A DNA stretch of 64,000 nt from an uncultured Alphaproteobacteria bacterium (GTDB lineage: Bacteria > Pseudomonadota > Alphaproteobacteria > RF32 > CAG-239), in assembly GCA_934273635.1 (NCBI GenBank), contig CAKQSV010000005.1, positions 31,309 through 95,308 of the forward strand, read 5' to 3'. The notes under the pieces were generated by a model. That model made no database searches. It saw nothing but the letters and a program-made list of their open reading frames with translations, and was not told the DNA's origin. The position numbers and the translations under genes are program-made. This document shows, one piece after another, positions 25,199 through 33,815 of the stretch. Each line of letters begins with the position of its first letter. Within the stretch, counting starts at the first letter, position 1.

Positions 25199-25755
25199 GA
25201 CCGTCTCCTTCCGTAACGAGGCACCGAATTGCGCTTTAACTCGGTCAGTTCGTCCCTGAGCGCCTTAATTTCAGCCTTATAGTTTTCTTCTTTTTGGCTG
25301 AAACTCTCCAAATTTTTGCAATTTCGAGCATAAGCCACAAATTTTTGCGCCAATTCGCGCTCGTGTTCCAACTCCAACTGCTCGGCTTTATCCGCGGGCA
25401 AATTAGCCAAAGCCTCCACCGTAAACACCCCTCTCACCTTAAGGCTTTCGATTTCCGCCGCGGTCAAAAAAGCAAACTGCTCCAGCGGCGTGCCGTTTTC
25501 CACCTGCTTTTTACTCATCTGATAACGAGCGTATTCAATCGGAAAACGATTAATTTTCTCGGGCGTTGCCGGTTGGTCAAAAATCTCGCAGTTGTTGTCT
25601 TTAATTCTAATTTCCACAAAACAACGATTAGCAAATATCGGCAAACCGTCGACATTTAGCTTTCCGGTTTTAACGGCTTTGTCATAAAATCTCGCCGCTA
25701 TGCCATCCTGACGCTGATTGCCTTGCAGCGTGCTTTGAAATGCGCTAAAGTCCAT
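25195..25755 (-). CDS. Phage structural-module protein, unknown
   Basis: A 186-residue protein. Residues 40-115 hold a conserved-looking block (FVEIRIKDNNCEIFDQPAT, RFPIEYARYQMSK), and 115-186 a coiled coil ending in an arginine-rich tail. The start at 25755 has AAGGAG 8 bases upstream. It lies right after the capsid gene. It could be a head decoration or completion protein. Confidence 0.5.
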   Translation of the reverse strand: MDFSAFQSTLQGNQRQDGIAARFYDKAVKTGKLNVDGLPIFANRCFVEIRIKDNNCEIFDQPATPEKINRFPIEYARYQMSKKQVENGTPLEQFAFLTAAEIESLKVRGVFTVEALANLPADKAEQLELEHERELAQKFVAYARNCKNLESFSQKEENYKAEIKALRDELTELKRNSVPRYGRRRS

Positions 25756-25777
25756 TATTCTCACTCCTTAATAAAAT

Positions 25778-25810
25778 GCGGAGCTGCGCCACTCACAAGC
25801 ACAGCCCCGC
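25778..25810 (-). terminator. Terminator-like hairpin after the capsid gene
   Basis: GCGGGGCTG pairs with CAGCTCCGC with one mismatch, followed by ATTTTATT on the minus strand. The T tract is weak. Confidence 0.45.
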
Positions 25811-25827
25811 TGATTTTCACCCTTTGG

Positions 25828-26784
25828 TTAAGCGCGCGAACTAATCAACACACCCTGCAAACCGGCGTTAGACATGGTCATATTGCCTGCCCAACCGATA
25901 ATTTTATACATAGCGTCTTGATTAATTGCCAAACGCTCACCGCCAATAACCGCCATGTTACGGTCTTTATGCGGACGCAGATAAATATAATTGGTGTTCA
26001 GAAAATACATTTTATTATCCGGACATTGACCGTTGTCACAAAGCACATCTGTATTTTTATATTTGAGGTTGGCAAAACCGGCATCAGCCATTTTGCTGTC
26101 AGAAAAACGCTGCATCGGGGTTAATGCGCTCTCAAAAATCGAGTACAAACCGGCGCCGGTGACAATCAAATCCGGACGCTCGGTACCACGACACAACTGC
26201 ATATACAGCTTGTCCATATTCGCCAAAATCGTGTCTGAGGTCAAAGCCGCGTCGGCAGTCAAAGCCTTGTTGCGCCAAAATTCGTTACCGGCCGTCGCGC
26301 GGTTAATGCCGCCGACCGTTCCGGTCTCGGGCGCGTCAGCCACCAACAGCGCCAAACCGCCGATTTCTTTGCCGTCCGAGCCGGTACCATCAGAATAAAC
26401 CGCGGCCGACATCTTGTTTTTCATCGTTTTGCAGGCGTTGTCAATGCGCTTAGACATCAAATCCATAACCTGAGCATGACCGGCGTTCTTGAGCATATCT
26501 TCGCCCGAGATTGCCACCGGCACGGCGCAAAGTTTCAAAGAATATTCCGCAGCCGTAAACAGCTGTTTCGGGGTGTAACTAATGGTCTCATAACCCGAAT
26601 ACCAGGTCAAATCGCCCTCACCGTATTCCAATTCTTCCAAAATTTTAGAACCACCGCTAATCTCGCGGATTTTGCCTTTATCATGCAAACGGCTGAGCAA
26701 AGCATTGCCCTTAGACACGTTGTCAGCCAAACTGCCGGTACGGCTTTCCAAAGTTGAAGTAAAAATGTCATTATAGTCTGTCAT
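25828..26784 (-). CDS. Major capsid protein (HK97-like fold)
   Basis: A 318-residue protein. The helical N-terminal part is followed by EELEYGEGDLTWYSGYETISY, VPVAISGEDMLKNAG, MNKMSAAVYSDGTGS-like segments, RPDLIVTGAGLYSIFESAL and a C-terminal WAGNMTMSNAGLQGVLIS. This is the layout of capsid proteins in phages with P22-type modules. Terminator-like hairpins lie on both sides of the gene, so it may be expressed at its own level. Confidence 0.75.
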   Translation of the reverse strand: MTDYNDIFTSTLESRTGSLADNVSKGNALLSRLHDKGKIREISGGSKILEELEYGEGDLTWYSGYETISYTPKQLFTAAEYSLKLCAVPVAISGEDMLKNAGHAQVMDLMSKRIDNACKTMKNKMSAAVYSDGTGSDGKEIGGLALLVADAPETGTVGGINRATAGNEFWRNKALTADAALTSDTILANMDKLYMQLCRGTERPDLIVTGAGLYSIFESALTPMQRFSDSKMADAGFANLKYKNTDVLCDNGQCPDNKMYFLNTNYIYLRPHKDRNMAVIGGERLAINQDAMYKIIGWAGNMTMSNAGLQGVLISSRA

Positions 26785-26799
26785 ATTTTTTGTTCCTTA

Positions 26800-26829
26800 T
26801 AAAAAAACAGCCGCAGAATTTGCGACCGT
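26800..26829 (-). terminator. Terminator between scaffold and capsid genes
   Basis: A nine-pair stem with two wobbles (ACGGTCGCA with TGCGGCTGT), followed by T7 on the minus strand. Confidence 0.6.
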
Positions 26830-26862
26830 CACAGTTGTTTTTTCCGTTAGGGTTAATCAAAA

Positions 26863-27606
26863 TCAGTCCTCGAGCTCACGGAATTTTTGCTCAAGGATTT
26901 CACGCGTGGTCATTTGAGAATAATCTTCTTTTCCCTGCTGTCCGCGCGGTGAAAATCCGGCCGATTTGGCTTTTTGCGCCTCGTCCGCCAGATGTTGCAG
27001 ATTTTGCGAAGACTGTTTTTGCAACAACTCCGCTCTGGTCTGCGCATTAAGCCACAAAGCCTTGTCGTATGCGGTTTCAAAATCCGCCGCCACGCCGCTG
27101 TTTAGCAATGCAAACATCTCGTCTTTCACCACCATAAAATACGGATGCAGCAAATTGCCGTCATCATCTTTGGCGCTGACAAAATTGCTTATGGCTAATT
27201 GTTTGGTCTGCTCGCCCTGTTGCCGCAACGCCTGCCACAAATTTTGCTGATTTTGCGCCAACTGTTGCAAACACCCGACCACTTCAGGCGGTAACTTAAA
27301 ATCGGGTTCGACCTTTTGCGGAAACGTCACGCCGTAAACCCGCGCCAAATATTCCAAAGTCTCCAACGGGTGCAAGGCCAACGCCTTGTCGATGGCCGCC
27401 ATCCCCTCCACCCAAACTTTTGGGTCAGACACGCCGTCATGGCTCAGTCGTTCCTGCTCGCGGCTAAACACATCATCAATCCAATGATGTATGGCTTCAA
27501 CTTTTTCCAAATGTTCTTGCGGGCTTTCTTTCGGCAAAACATCTACCAATTCGGATTGAAGCTCCTCCACCGGCGGTGTTGGCTCTGCCGTCATTTCTTC
27601 TTTCAT
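26863..27606 (-). CDS. Putative capsid scaffolding protein
   Basis: A 247-residue, highly charged, helical protein with an acidic, Pro/Glu-rich N-terminus and a coiled coil end (TTREILEQKFRELED). It lies between portal and capsid, where scaffold genes are found. There is no protease domain. I set the start at 27606 behind AAGGAG. The call rests on position and composition. Confidence 0.6.
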   Translation of the reverse strand: MKEEMTAEPTPPVEELQSELVDVLPKESPQEHLEKVEAIHHWIDDVFSREQERLSHDGVSDPKVWVEGMAAIDKALALHPLETLEYLARVYGVTFPQKVEPDFKLPPEVVGCLQQLAQNQQNLWQALRQQGEQTKQLAISNFVSAKDDDGNLLHPYFMVVKDEMFALLNSGVAADFETAYDKALWLNAQTRAELLQKQSSQNLQHLADEAQKAKSAGFSPRGQQGKEDYSQMTTREILEQKFRELED

Positions 27607-27830
27607 TTCCAAATACTCCTTTTATAGTTATAAATTAAGTCAGCAAAAATTTCGGCTCGTTCTTGTTTTTGCTGACGCTGTTTAACTTTGGCGGTGTAGT
27701 CTGCGGAATAATCCGCGGCCAAAGCAACTTGATTTGCCTTGATGTAGCGGTCAATATCTTCGGCACAAGCCGCCACGCTACCGTCGGGCAAAACAACCTC
27801 CTGCGTCCATCGACGACTGATATTACTCAT
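27603..27830 (-). CDS. Small phage protein between portal and scaffold
   Basis: A 75-residue soluble protein with the segment VVLPDGSVAACAEDIDRYIKANQ and a basic helical C-terminus. Its start overlaps the portal stop and its stop overlaps the scaffold start, so translation is coupled. Function unknown. Confidence 0.55.
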   Translation of the reverse strand: MSNISRRWTQEVVLPDGSVAACAEDIDRYIKANQVALAADYSADYTAKVKQRQQKQERAEIFADLIYNYKRSIWK

Positions 27831-29608
27831 AATTGCCGCTCCTCTTTCAGACGCAACTCGGCGCGATTAATCCGCGCTTTTTCTTTTTCGGCAAATTCCT
27901 TAATTTCCAACTCTTTGCGTTTGAGCAAATTTTTCTCCTGAGCGGCTTGAGCTTGCCCCGCCAACAGCGAGTTTTGCAAAGCCTGCGCCTGACCGGATTT
28001 GTCATCGGGTTTAGACAACTCTTTGCTAATACTATCAAACGCCTGCTCCAACACGTTTTCAAACATCCGCGCCCGAGGCATAGAGGCAATAACAGCCTCA
28101 ATCATCACCCGATAAAGCGGCAACAACAACGGCTGTTGCGACACCAAACCAAACGCCTCTTTTATCATCTCGTGAACCGTTTTCACCCCGTTTAAAGCGT
28201 TTTGTTGCTCAGCCTCTTTGTCAAAAACCGCGTCACTCTCCACTCTTAGCGTCATCCCTCGTAACTTTTCGGTTTTGAGCAATGCCACCGCCTGTTTGGC
28301 AATGAGCGGATTTTCGCCCTCCGGCAAAAAGCGCAATAAGGCTTTTTCCGAGAACTGCTCGCAAATAATCTCCGCCTTAATCCGATACAAATCGGCAATA
28401 AAGCGTTGCATATCATTTTGCCGATCCTGATTGCGCAAAGTGCCAAAGTTGGTCTTTTGCCGCACGGCGGTCGCCGTCTCTGTGCTGTTGGCATTACCGC
28501 GCATAATGTCCGACACACCGGTCACATCAAAAATGCGCTTGATAATATCTTCACGCCGCACCGACAACTGCTCCAATGCCTGAACATATTGCTCGATTGG
28601 CGCAAAGTCGATAATACCGCGAATACCGCCGCAGTCCTTGAGTTTTTGAAAATCGCTGACCGCCACCAATGTCACGTCTTTGTTCAAAATATGATACAGC
28701 TCAGGAAACGACTTGTCATAAGCGCCGCTCACTTTCAACGCTTGCATCACCATTTTCATCCGACTGGTAATGCCGTTCAGTTCGCTGAGCATTTCCTTAA
28801 TCAGACAATAATCCGGCGTCGGAATCACACTGTCATTGGTCTGCGTGGCGAATATCGGCTTTGGACACGGAAAAAATCCCTTTAAGCGCAACGGATCTTC
28901 CAACTCTTTTAAGAACTTATGCGGATATTCGCGGCTCACCCAATAAACCGTTTTTGTCGGCTTATACCACACTTCATAAACGCAAATGTCATTTTCCGCA
29001 GCCAAAGCGTTGTCAAACTCTTTTCCAAAATTTTGCGCCAAAGCGGCATGGCTCATATAAGTTTTGCGCGCCACCCAATTAATATCCTCCCAAATCCCGA
29101 CTTTATCACAGTCTGCCAAAAAATATTCGGGGTCGACATAGCGCGAAACCACTTGCTCGTTGTGTTTTATCGGCAACACGCCATTTTTAGCGTCAGGATT
29201 TTTAATCTCAATAAATTCGGGCTGATACTGCTCCCAAACAATACCGCAGCCCGAAATCAAAAAGTCGTTGCGGGCATATTTAATCACGCTGTCAAAATCA
29301 AATTGCCCGAGATTCCAGTCCAACGCTTTTTCCAAAATTCGGCACGCCGTGTTTTCAACCAAATTCGCCGCCTTGCTGGTGCGTTCAATATACGGATGCG
29401 GCTGCTTAAAATATAAAAACGGTTTCAAGGTTTCGATAGAAGACCAAAAAATATTATACCGCCCGCTGCTCAAACCATTGCTGACCGCGTCTTTGTAATA
29501 AGCCCGCGTTTCTCTCACCAAGCGATGATACGGCGCGTATTGTTTCTCCGCCGCGTTCAGCATTTTAATCAGTGCCGCCGGCGTCGGTTTGTGATTTGTA
29601 CTTGTCAT
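27827..29608 (-). CDS. Portal protein (P22-like podovirus type)
   Basis: A 593-residue protein, the length expected for a portal. Landmarks: YNIFWSSIETLKPFLYFKQP near residue 45, ARNDFLISGCGIVWEQY near 110, a stem/wing part, then DVTGVSDIMRGNANSTETATAVRQK near 365 and a long Gln/Lys-rich C-terminal barrel helix. AGGAG precedes the start. It would form the dodecameric DNA entry ring that docks the terminase. Confidence 0.8.
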   Translation of the reverse strand: MTSTNHKPTPAALIKMLNAAEKQYAPYHRLVRETRAYYKDAVSNGLSSGRYNIFWSSIETLKPFLYFKQPHPYIERTSKAANLVENTACRILEKALDWNLGQFDFDSVIKYARNDFLISGCGIVWEQYQPEFIEIKNPDAKNGVLPIKHNEQVVSRYVDPEYFLADCDKVGIWEDINWVARKTYMSHAALAQNFGKEFDNALAAENDICVYEVWYKPTKTVYWVSREYPHKFLKELEDPLRLKGFFPCPKPIFATQTNDSVIPTPDYCLIKEMLSELNGITSRMKMVMQALKVSGAYDKSFPELYHILNKDVTLVAVSDFQKLKDCGGIRGIIDFAPIEQYVQALEQLSVRREDIIKRIFDVTGVSDIMRGNANSTETATAVRQKTNFGTLRNQDRQNDMQRFIADLYRIKAEIICEQFSEKALLRFLPEGENPLIAKQAVALLKTEKLRGMTLRVESDAVFDKEAEQQNALNGVKTVHEMIKEAFGLVSQQPLLLPLYRVMIEAVIASMPRARMFENVLEQAFDSISKELSKPDDKSGQAQALQNSLLAGQAQAAQEKNLLKRKELEIKEFAEKEKARINRAELRLKEERQL

Positions 29609-29626
29609 TTAATTTCTCCTGATAAT

Positions 29627-29655
29627 AAAAAAATCCGACAACCTCAGCCGGATTT
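29627..29655 (-). terminator. Terminator between groES-like and portal genes
   Basis: AAATCCGG with CGGATTT around a ten-base loop, followed by T7 on the minus strand. Confidence 0.65.
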
Positions 29656-29665
29656 ATGTGTTTTT

Positions 29666-29926
29666 TTACTGAATAATACCCAACAGACTGCGCTCTCGCA
29701 CCACCGCCAGATTAGGCTCTAAAATTGGAATCTCGTCAAAACGATGAAAAATCACCCTGTCGCCGACTTTCACGCTTTTGACCAACTCGCCCACGCTTTC
29801 CACCGTGCCGGTGTTGGGCGATTCATCCTCCCAATCCGTCAGCATAATCCCGCCGGCGGTTGTTTTTTGCTCTTTCTCCAAACGGATAATCACCCTATCC
29901 GTAATGGCTTGTAATTGTTCTACCAT
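29666..29926 (-). CDS. Phage-encoded GroES-like co-chaperonin
   Basis: An 86-residue Cpn10 protein. It shows the N-terminal DRVIIRLEKEQKTTAGGIML, where the mobile loop contains the GGI(M)L chaperonin-contact motif, then GTVESVGELVKSVKVGDRVIFHRFD and a C-terminal strand. Hosts normally encode GroES beside GroEL; here it is alone between terminase and portal, overlapping the terminase gene. Phage co-chaperonins such as T4 Gp31 change GroEL capacity for the capsid protein. Confidence 0.85.
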   Translation of the reverse strand: MVEQLQAITDRVIIRLEKEQKTTAGGIMLTDWEDESPNTGTVESVGELVKSVKVGDRVIFHRFDEIPILEPNLAVVRERSLLGIIQ

Positions 29927-31257
29927 GTGTTGTTTCTCCTGCTTAATTGGCTTTCAAACATTTCTTCCATCGAAACCTTTCCCGCCCGATATAACTTTGG
30001 TTCTCCATCATCAAAAACCGGCTCGGCAAACGTCAAAGCCAAAGCATCGGCCTTGTCCGGCGACCGCCCGATACGTTTTTTAACCGCGTCTTTTTCCTCC
30101 AACTGCAACCGTCCGCGATAATCATATTTTTTGTTCACCGCCGTCAGGTCGTCAAACAAACTTTCATCTTCAGGCAGCTGCGGCGGCGGATTATCGGCCA
30201 ACCACTGCCGAACCTTGTCCCACATCTCTGCCCGACGGTTAAAATAGCGCTCCTCGTTGATGGCTTTCTCACCAAAATAAACCCCGCGTATCACCTCGGC
30301 AAAACCACGATCTTTCAAAATATCAAACACACCGGCGCCCTGTCCGCCGATATCCATAAACAAGCGCCGCGGTCGATAGTCCTGAATATATTTGGTTGCC
30401 AAATTCGCCACCTCGACATTGTCTTGCTTTTGCACACTCTCAAACCTAAAACACCACCGCCCTCTTCTAAAACAGAAAACCGTGCTGTCATCGCCAAACC
30501 GCGCCACATCAAGCCCGATAACCAGCGGCGACGAGCTGTCAAACATGGTTTTCTGAAAAGCCTTGCGCACCAAAGCGGCCGCAATCAACCGCGCGTTCCC
30601 CTGCGCCACCGGCTCGCCCAACCAGATATGCCCGTAGTCCTCCGGCGCGTTTTTTTGGCATTTTGCCGCCTGCAACTTAATTTCTTCGGGGCAAAAAGGA
30701 TTATCACAAAAATTCACCTTGCGCACCAATGTCCGCTCGTCAGGATGAGCCGCCACCAACAGCCACAAAGGGTCGTTCTCATTTTCCCTGTTCATCGAAA
30801 TCCAAATTTCCGAACCGTCTTTGCGGATTGTCGGTTCCAAAATCTCCCACGAACGTTTAGAAATCGTCTGCGCTTCTTCAATCCACGCCACATCCACCCC
30901 TTCCAAAGATTTGATGTGCTGCGCGTCCTGATCCCGCAATCCCTTAAAAATAAAACGACTGCCGGTCACGGTGTTTTCAATGCGATTTTCTAAAATTTTA
31001 TAATCATTAAGTTCATACAAGGCAATTCTGTCGCACAAAAGTTTATAGACCGAATCTTTAATTGAGTCCTGAATCTCACGCAGACAGGCAATCAACAATT
31101 TTTTCTGCCGCCCTTTCAGCAACAGGCTGTCGGCAAAAGCATAAGACTTTCCGCCGGCACGACCGCCATAATAAAACTTAATGCGTTTATTTTCCTGCAA
31201 CAGCGGCTCAAACACTTTGGCGATTTGCACCACATGATAGTTTGTTTTCTTTGGCAT
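29920..31257 (-). CDS. Terminase large subunit
   Basis: A 445-residue DNA-packaging ATPase/nuclease. The ATPase part has Walker A YYGGRAGGKS and Walker B VDVAWIEEAQ. The RNase-H-like nuclease has VIGLDVARFGDDSTVF and LFMDIGGQGAGVFD, the metal-binding aspartates. The layout is that of Terminase_3/PBSX-type proteins. Length normal. It is intact and so is the portal gene, arguing against simple decay. Confidence 0.92.
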   Translation of the reverse strand: MPKKTNYHVVQIAKVFEPLLQENKRIKFYYGGRAGGKSYAFADSLLLKGRQKKLLIACLREIQDSIKDSVYKLLCDRIALYELNDYKILENRIENTVTGSRFIFKGLRDQDAQHIKSLEGVDVAWIEEAQTISKRSWEILEPTIRKDGSEIWISMNRENENDPLWLLVAAHPDERTLVRKVNFCDNPFCPEEIKLQAAKCQKNAPEDYGHIWLGEPVAQGNARLIAAALVRKAFQKTMFDSSSPLVIGLDVARFGDDSTVFCFRRGRWCFRFESVQKQDNVEVANLATKYIQDYRPRRLFMDIGGQGAGVFDILKDRGFAEVIRGVYFGEKAINEERYFNRRAEMWDKVRQWLADNPPPQLPEDESLFDDLTAVNKKYDYRGRLQLEEKDAVKKRIGRSPDKADALALTFAEPVFDDGEPKLYRAGKVSMEEMFESQLSRRNNTW

Positions 31258-31270
31258 TTTCTTTACTCAA

Positions 31271-31303
31271 TAAAAAACAGCCCGTTATATTGCGCACGGG
31301 CTG
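31271..31303 (-). terminator. Terminator between small and large packaging genes
   Basis: CAGCCCGT and ACGGGCTG around a ten-base loop, followed by T6 on the minus strand. Confidence 0.65.
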
Positions 31304-31313
31304 CCGTTTTCTC

Positions 31314-31550
31314 CTATTTATCATCCGATTTTGGCGGAACAAATTTCACCAACACCGGTTTTATGTTTGCTTTGTCTGTCTCACTGTCCTTTTTGTTCTT
31401 TTCACTTATAAGCCCCAAAATTTTAGCTTTTCCGATTGACGCAGACACCATAGCCGCAGAACTTTTCGTCTCCAGAGCAATCAGGCGCGCGGCCTCCAGC
31501 TCCTCAACCAACTGTTGTTTTGCGGCATCCAAGTTTGAAGCTTTATTCAT
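31314..31550 (-). CDS. Putative terminase small subunit-like protein
   Basis: A 78-residue helical protein (LDAAKQQLVEELEAARLIAL and SASIGKAKILGLI) with a basic C-terminus, directly before the large terminase gene. I chose the start at 31550, behind AGGGG, over an in-frame one at 31649. The call rests on position. Confidence 0.5.
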   Translation of the reverse strand: MNKASNLDAAKQQLVEELEAARLIALETKSSAAMVSASIGKAKILGLISEKNKKDSETDKANIKPVLVKFVPPKSDDK

Positions 31551-31675
31551 CCTCATACCCCTCACAACGTTCTTCATCGCTATTGTACCCAAATATCTAT
31601 CACATTTTTTGCCCGATGTCTCTAGGGTCAGAGTTCCAAAATGTTCCAAAACGTCTCAAATCGTTTCAAAACGTT

Positions 31676-32101
31676 TCACCAACAGGTCTCAATCGCTTTA
31701 CCGGCAAGGCTTTGCTGAAAATAACGATTTTTTGACTCCGGCAGCGGTTCAATCGCTTTTTGAATCTCCTCCAAGGCAAAATTATATTGCCTGATAAGCG
31801 TGCTGCGACTTTTGCGCGAGCGAGACGATATGGTTTTCCACCCCAAACCGCACGACCGCAACCACACAATTCGGCGCTCCTCAACCGCAATAAGTTTCAA
31901 CCACTCCAAAATCTCCTCCATAGCCCTAACCTCCTCGGGCAGCGGCGGCAGCCAAATATCCGATTGATTCAACGCGTCCTCATCGCAAAAAAACTTCGGC
32001 CAAGCGCAAATATACCCTTGCACCTTCACCGCGGGCATTCGTCGCATAACCATGGCCGCGAACGACAAACTTTGCTTAATCTCCTCAATCGACCTAATCA
32101 T
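31676..32101 (-). CDS. Phage protein with HTH-like C-terminal part
   Basis: A 141-residue protein resembling small early-late phage proteins (DUF6362-like). The pattern MEEILEWLKLIAVEERRIVWLRSCGLGWKTISSRSRKSRSTLIRQYNFALEEI suggests a sigma-region-4-like helix-turn-helix. It could control late transcription or act in packaging. It overlaps the gene upstream by 8 bases. Confidence 0.5.
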   Translation of the reverse strand: MIRSIEEIKQSLSFAAMVMRRMPAVKVQGYICAWPKFFCDEDALNQSDIWLPPLPEEVRAMEEILEWLKLIAVEERRIVWLRSCGLGWKTISSRSRKSRSTLIRQYNFALEEIQKAIEPLPESKNRYFQQSLAGKAIETCW

Positions 32102-32471
32102 GGTTCAAAGCCTCCGCAAAATCCTCATATTTCATCTCATGGCAAGCGCCGCAAAACTTTTTAAGCAACCTCAAATTTTGCTGCCCCCGCAAAAAACACG
32201 CCACCCGATTACGCAACCACGGTTTCAAGCTCAGCTCATAGGCCAAATTCATCAACGCCACTTTTCGCCAATAATCCACACTAAAATCAGCCAAATCACA
32301 CCAATGACAAAACCCTCCAAACGCCGCCGTCTTGCTATTGAACAAAAAATCAAACGCGCCGCGACACACCTTACGATTGTTCTGAAAACCAAACGGCGCA
32401 ACCGTATCTTGTATATTTTGCAAAATAATAGCCCTGACGAATCGTCGGCAACGCATAGTCTCTTCATCCAT
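32094..32471 (-). CDS. First gene of the phage late operon, unknown
   Basis: A 125-residue basic protein with several cysteines (FCHWCDLADF, FCGACHEMKY), which might bind zinc. AGGA precedes the start. It directly follows the operator region and would be the first gene switched on when repression ends. Confidence 0.5.
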   Translation of the reverse strand: MDEETMRCRRFVRAIILQNIQDTVAPFGFQNNRKVCRGAFDFLFNSKTAAFGGFCHWCDLADFSVDYWRKVALMNLAYELSLKPWLRNRVACFLRGQQNLRLLKKFCGACHEMKYEDFAEALNHD

Positions 32472-32510
32472 ATTTAGTAGTCCTTTATAATTTATTAAAC
32501 CTTAAATGTA

Positions 32511-32578
32511 TATAACATATTGTTATAACGATTCAATAACAAAAAGTTATTTGATTCTCTGCAATTTTGTGCTAGGCT
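32511..32578. promoter_or_regulatory. Divergent promoter region with two operators
   Basis: Operators: TATAACATATTGTTATA at 32511-32527 and ATAACAAAAAGTTAT at 32536-32550. On the minus strand TTGAAT, 16 bases, TATATA forms a late-operon promoter overlapped by both sites. On the plus strand TTGATT (32551-32556), 16 bases, TAGGCT (32573-32578) could drive the repressor gene. This is the layout of a lysogeny switch. Confidence 0.7.
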
Positions 32579-32585
32579 AAGAAAC

Positions 32586-32996
32586 ATGATAGCTGAACGT
32601 ATGAAATTAATTGTGGAAAACTCTGGTGAGAGTCAGTCCGCCATCGCCGAAAGGCTTGGTGTCAGTCAGCCGCGTCTCAACCAATATCTTAATGGTAAAA
32701 GAGAGGCTGATCAGGCTTTCATCACCCGATTCTGTCGCTATTTTCATACCACGCCCAACAGCCTCTTTGAGTTTGAGGCTGAAGAACTAAGCGAAGACGC
32801 ACTCAACCTTTTTGCCAATATTATTGAAAAGGTTGAAGTTTGGAGCCTCAATCGCAAAGTTTTTTACGAGCCGGCCGACAAAGCCGAGCTTATCAAACTC
32901 ATCTTCAAAAAAGTTTTTGATTTGCCTGAAACACAGCGCAACGCCAAAATTATTGATTTTATGGAAGTTTACGAGTCTTTCAAAAAGGCAAACTGA
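32586..32996 (+). CDS. XRE-family transcriptional repressor
   Basis: A 136-residue protein. Residues 3-60 form an XRE helix-turn-helix (ESQSAIAERLGVSQPRLNQYLNGKREAD). The C-terminal part is helical and has no S24 peptidase motif, so RecA-driven self-cleavage is not expected. It is divergent from the late operon, with operators between. It is the best candidate for the protein that binds ATAAC-N5-GTTAT; that link is inference. Confidence 0.8.
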   Translation: MIAERMKLIVENSGESQSAIAERLGVSQPRLNQYLNGKREADQAFITRFCRYFHTTPNSLFEFEAEELSEDALNLFANIIEKVEVWSLNRKVFYEPADKAELIKLIFKKVFDLPETQRNAKIIDFMEVYESFKKAN

Positions 32997-33202
32997 TGAT
33001 TCTTGATGATAAAATAGACGCCATTTTGGCGAAGGCTAAGAATATTGACGACATCAGCCGTTCATCAAGCGCGTCTCCAATCTCAAACGCCAACAACCTG
33101 AATATTAATGTTCAGACCTCGGGCAATGCCGTGGCCTATTGTCTGATTTGCGTTTGTATCTGCCTGACCGTATTGGTCTTAGTTTTTTTTTCAAAACAAT
33201 AA
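32996..33202 (+). CDS. Small membrane protein coupled to the repressor
   Basis: A 68-residue protein with a polar N-terminus (residues 1-42, Asn/Ser-rich) and one C-terminal membrane segment (about 46-66, Cys/Val/Leu-rich). Its start overlaps the repressor stop (TGATG), so the two genes are translated together. It could be a lysogeny-expressed exclusion or signalling partner; function unknown. Confidence 0.55.
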   Translation: MILDDKIDAILAKAKNIDDISRSSSASPISNANNLNINVQTSGNAVAYCLICVCICLTVLVLVFFSKQ

Positions 33203-33245
33203 CGTTTCAGTTGATAATTTTCAAATAATTACAGCAAAAGATGCA

Positions 33246-33437
33246 ATGGTTATTAAAGGCAAAATCGCCCGCTTAGCCAAATGCACCAACCAAAAATCCG
33301 GCAAAATTCATAACGAACTCCGCAAACGGTTTAATTATCACTCTTATCAGTTCATCAACCGCCATACTTTTGTTGAACTCAACCACCACCTCGACACCCG
33401 CCTCCTCTCGGACTGTCCAACTTTTAAAAACAAATAG
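33246..33437 (+). CDS. Small basic protein resembling the ORF6C C-terminus
   Basis: A 63-residue protein whose block GKIHNELRKRFNYHSYQFINRHTFVELNHHLD resembles the end of phage antirepressor ORF6C-type proteins. It lacks the N-terminal domain, so it may be a remnant. No clear ribosome site. Moderate to low support. Confidence 0.35.
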   Translation: MVIKGKIARLAKCTNQKSGKIHNELRKRFNYHSYQFINRHTFVELNHHLDTRLLSDCPTFKNK

Positions 33438-33815
33438 CCCTACTTTGCCACACCTACCACTTCTCTTACCTCTCATACACGCCCCAACACAACACCGCCT
33501 TTCCCCGACATTTGCCCTCATCTTCCTCTCCGCATACGTCATCACGAGCGCCAGCGTGGTGATCCAAGTGTAAAAGTAGCCTTATTATAACCCTTTCTTG
33601 AATTTTTAGAGAGGGTTACCTCCAATATTTCCCTTCTTTCCTCTCGCCACTCTCCTCCGTTTCCTCTTTCCTCTCGCCTTTCCTCATGCCCACACTCTCC
33701 AAATTTTCGCCTCCTTTTCCCCACCGTTTCCACATCTTCCAAAATTTTCACCTTTATGTCCTTGTTTACATCAAACCTTATGGTTGTATTTTACGATATC
33801 TTATCTGTTTTGTTG
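33438..33815. other. Gap with repeat fragments and pyrimidine-rich DNA
   Basis: Contains a REP-like copy (33537-33569), a fragment of the MITE end (ATTTTTAGAGAGGG near 33601-33616) and a run rich in T and C (33620-33740). No gene seen. Confidence 0.5.

Noticed and set aside
29666..29926. Host groES operon
   Set aside because: No groEL follows; neighbours are terminase and portal genes on the same strand with overlaps.
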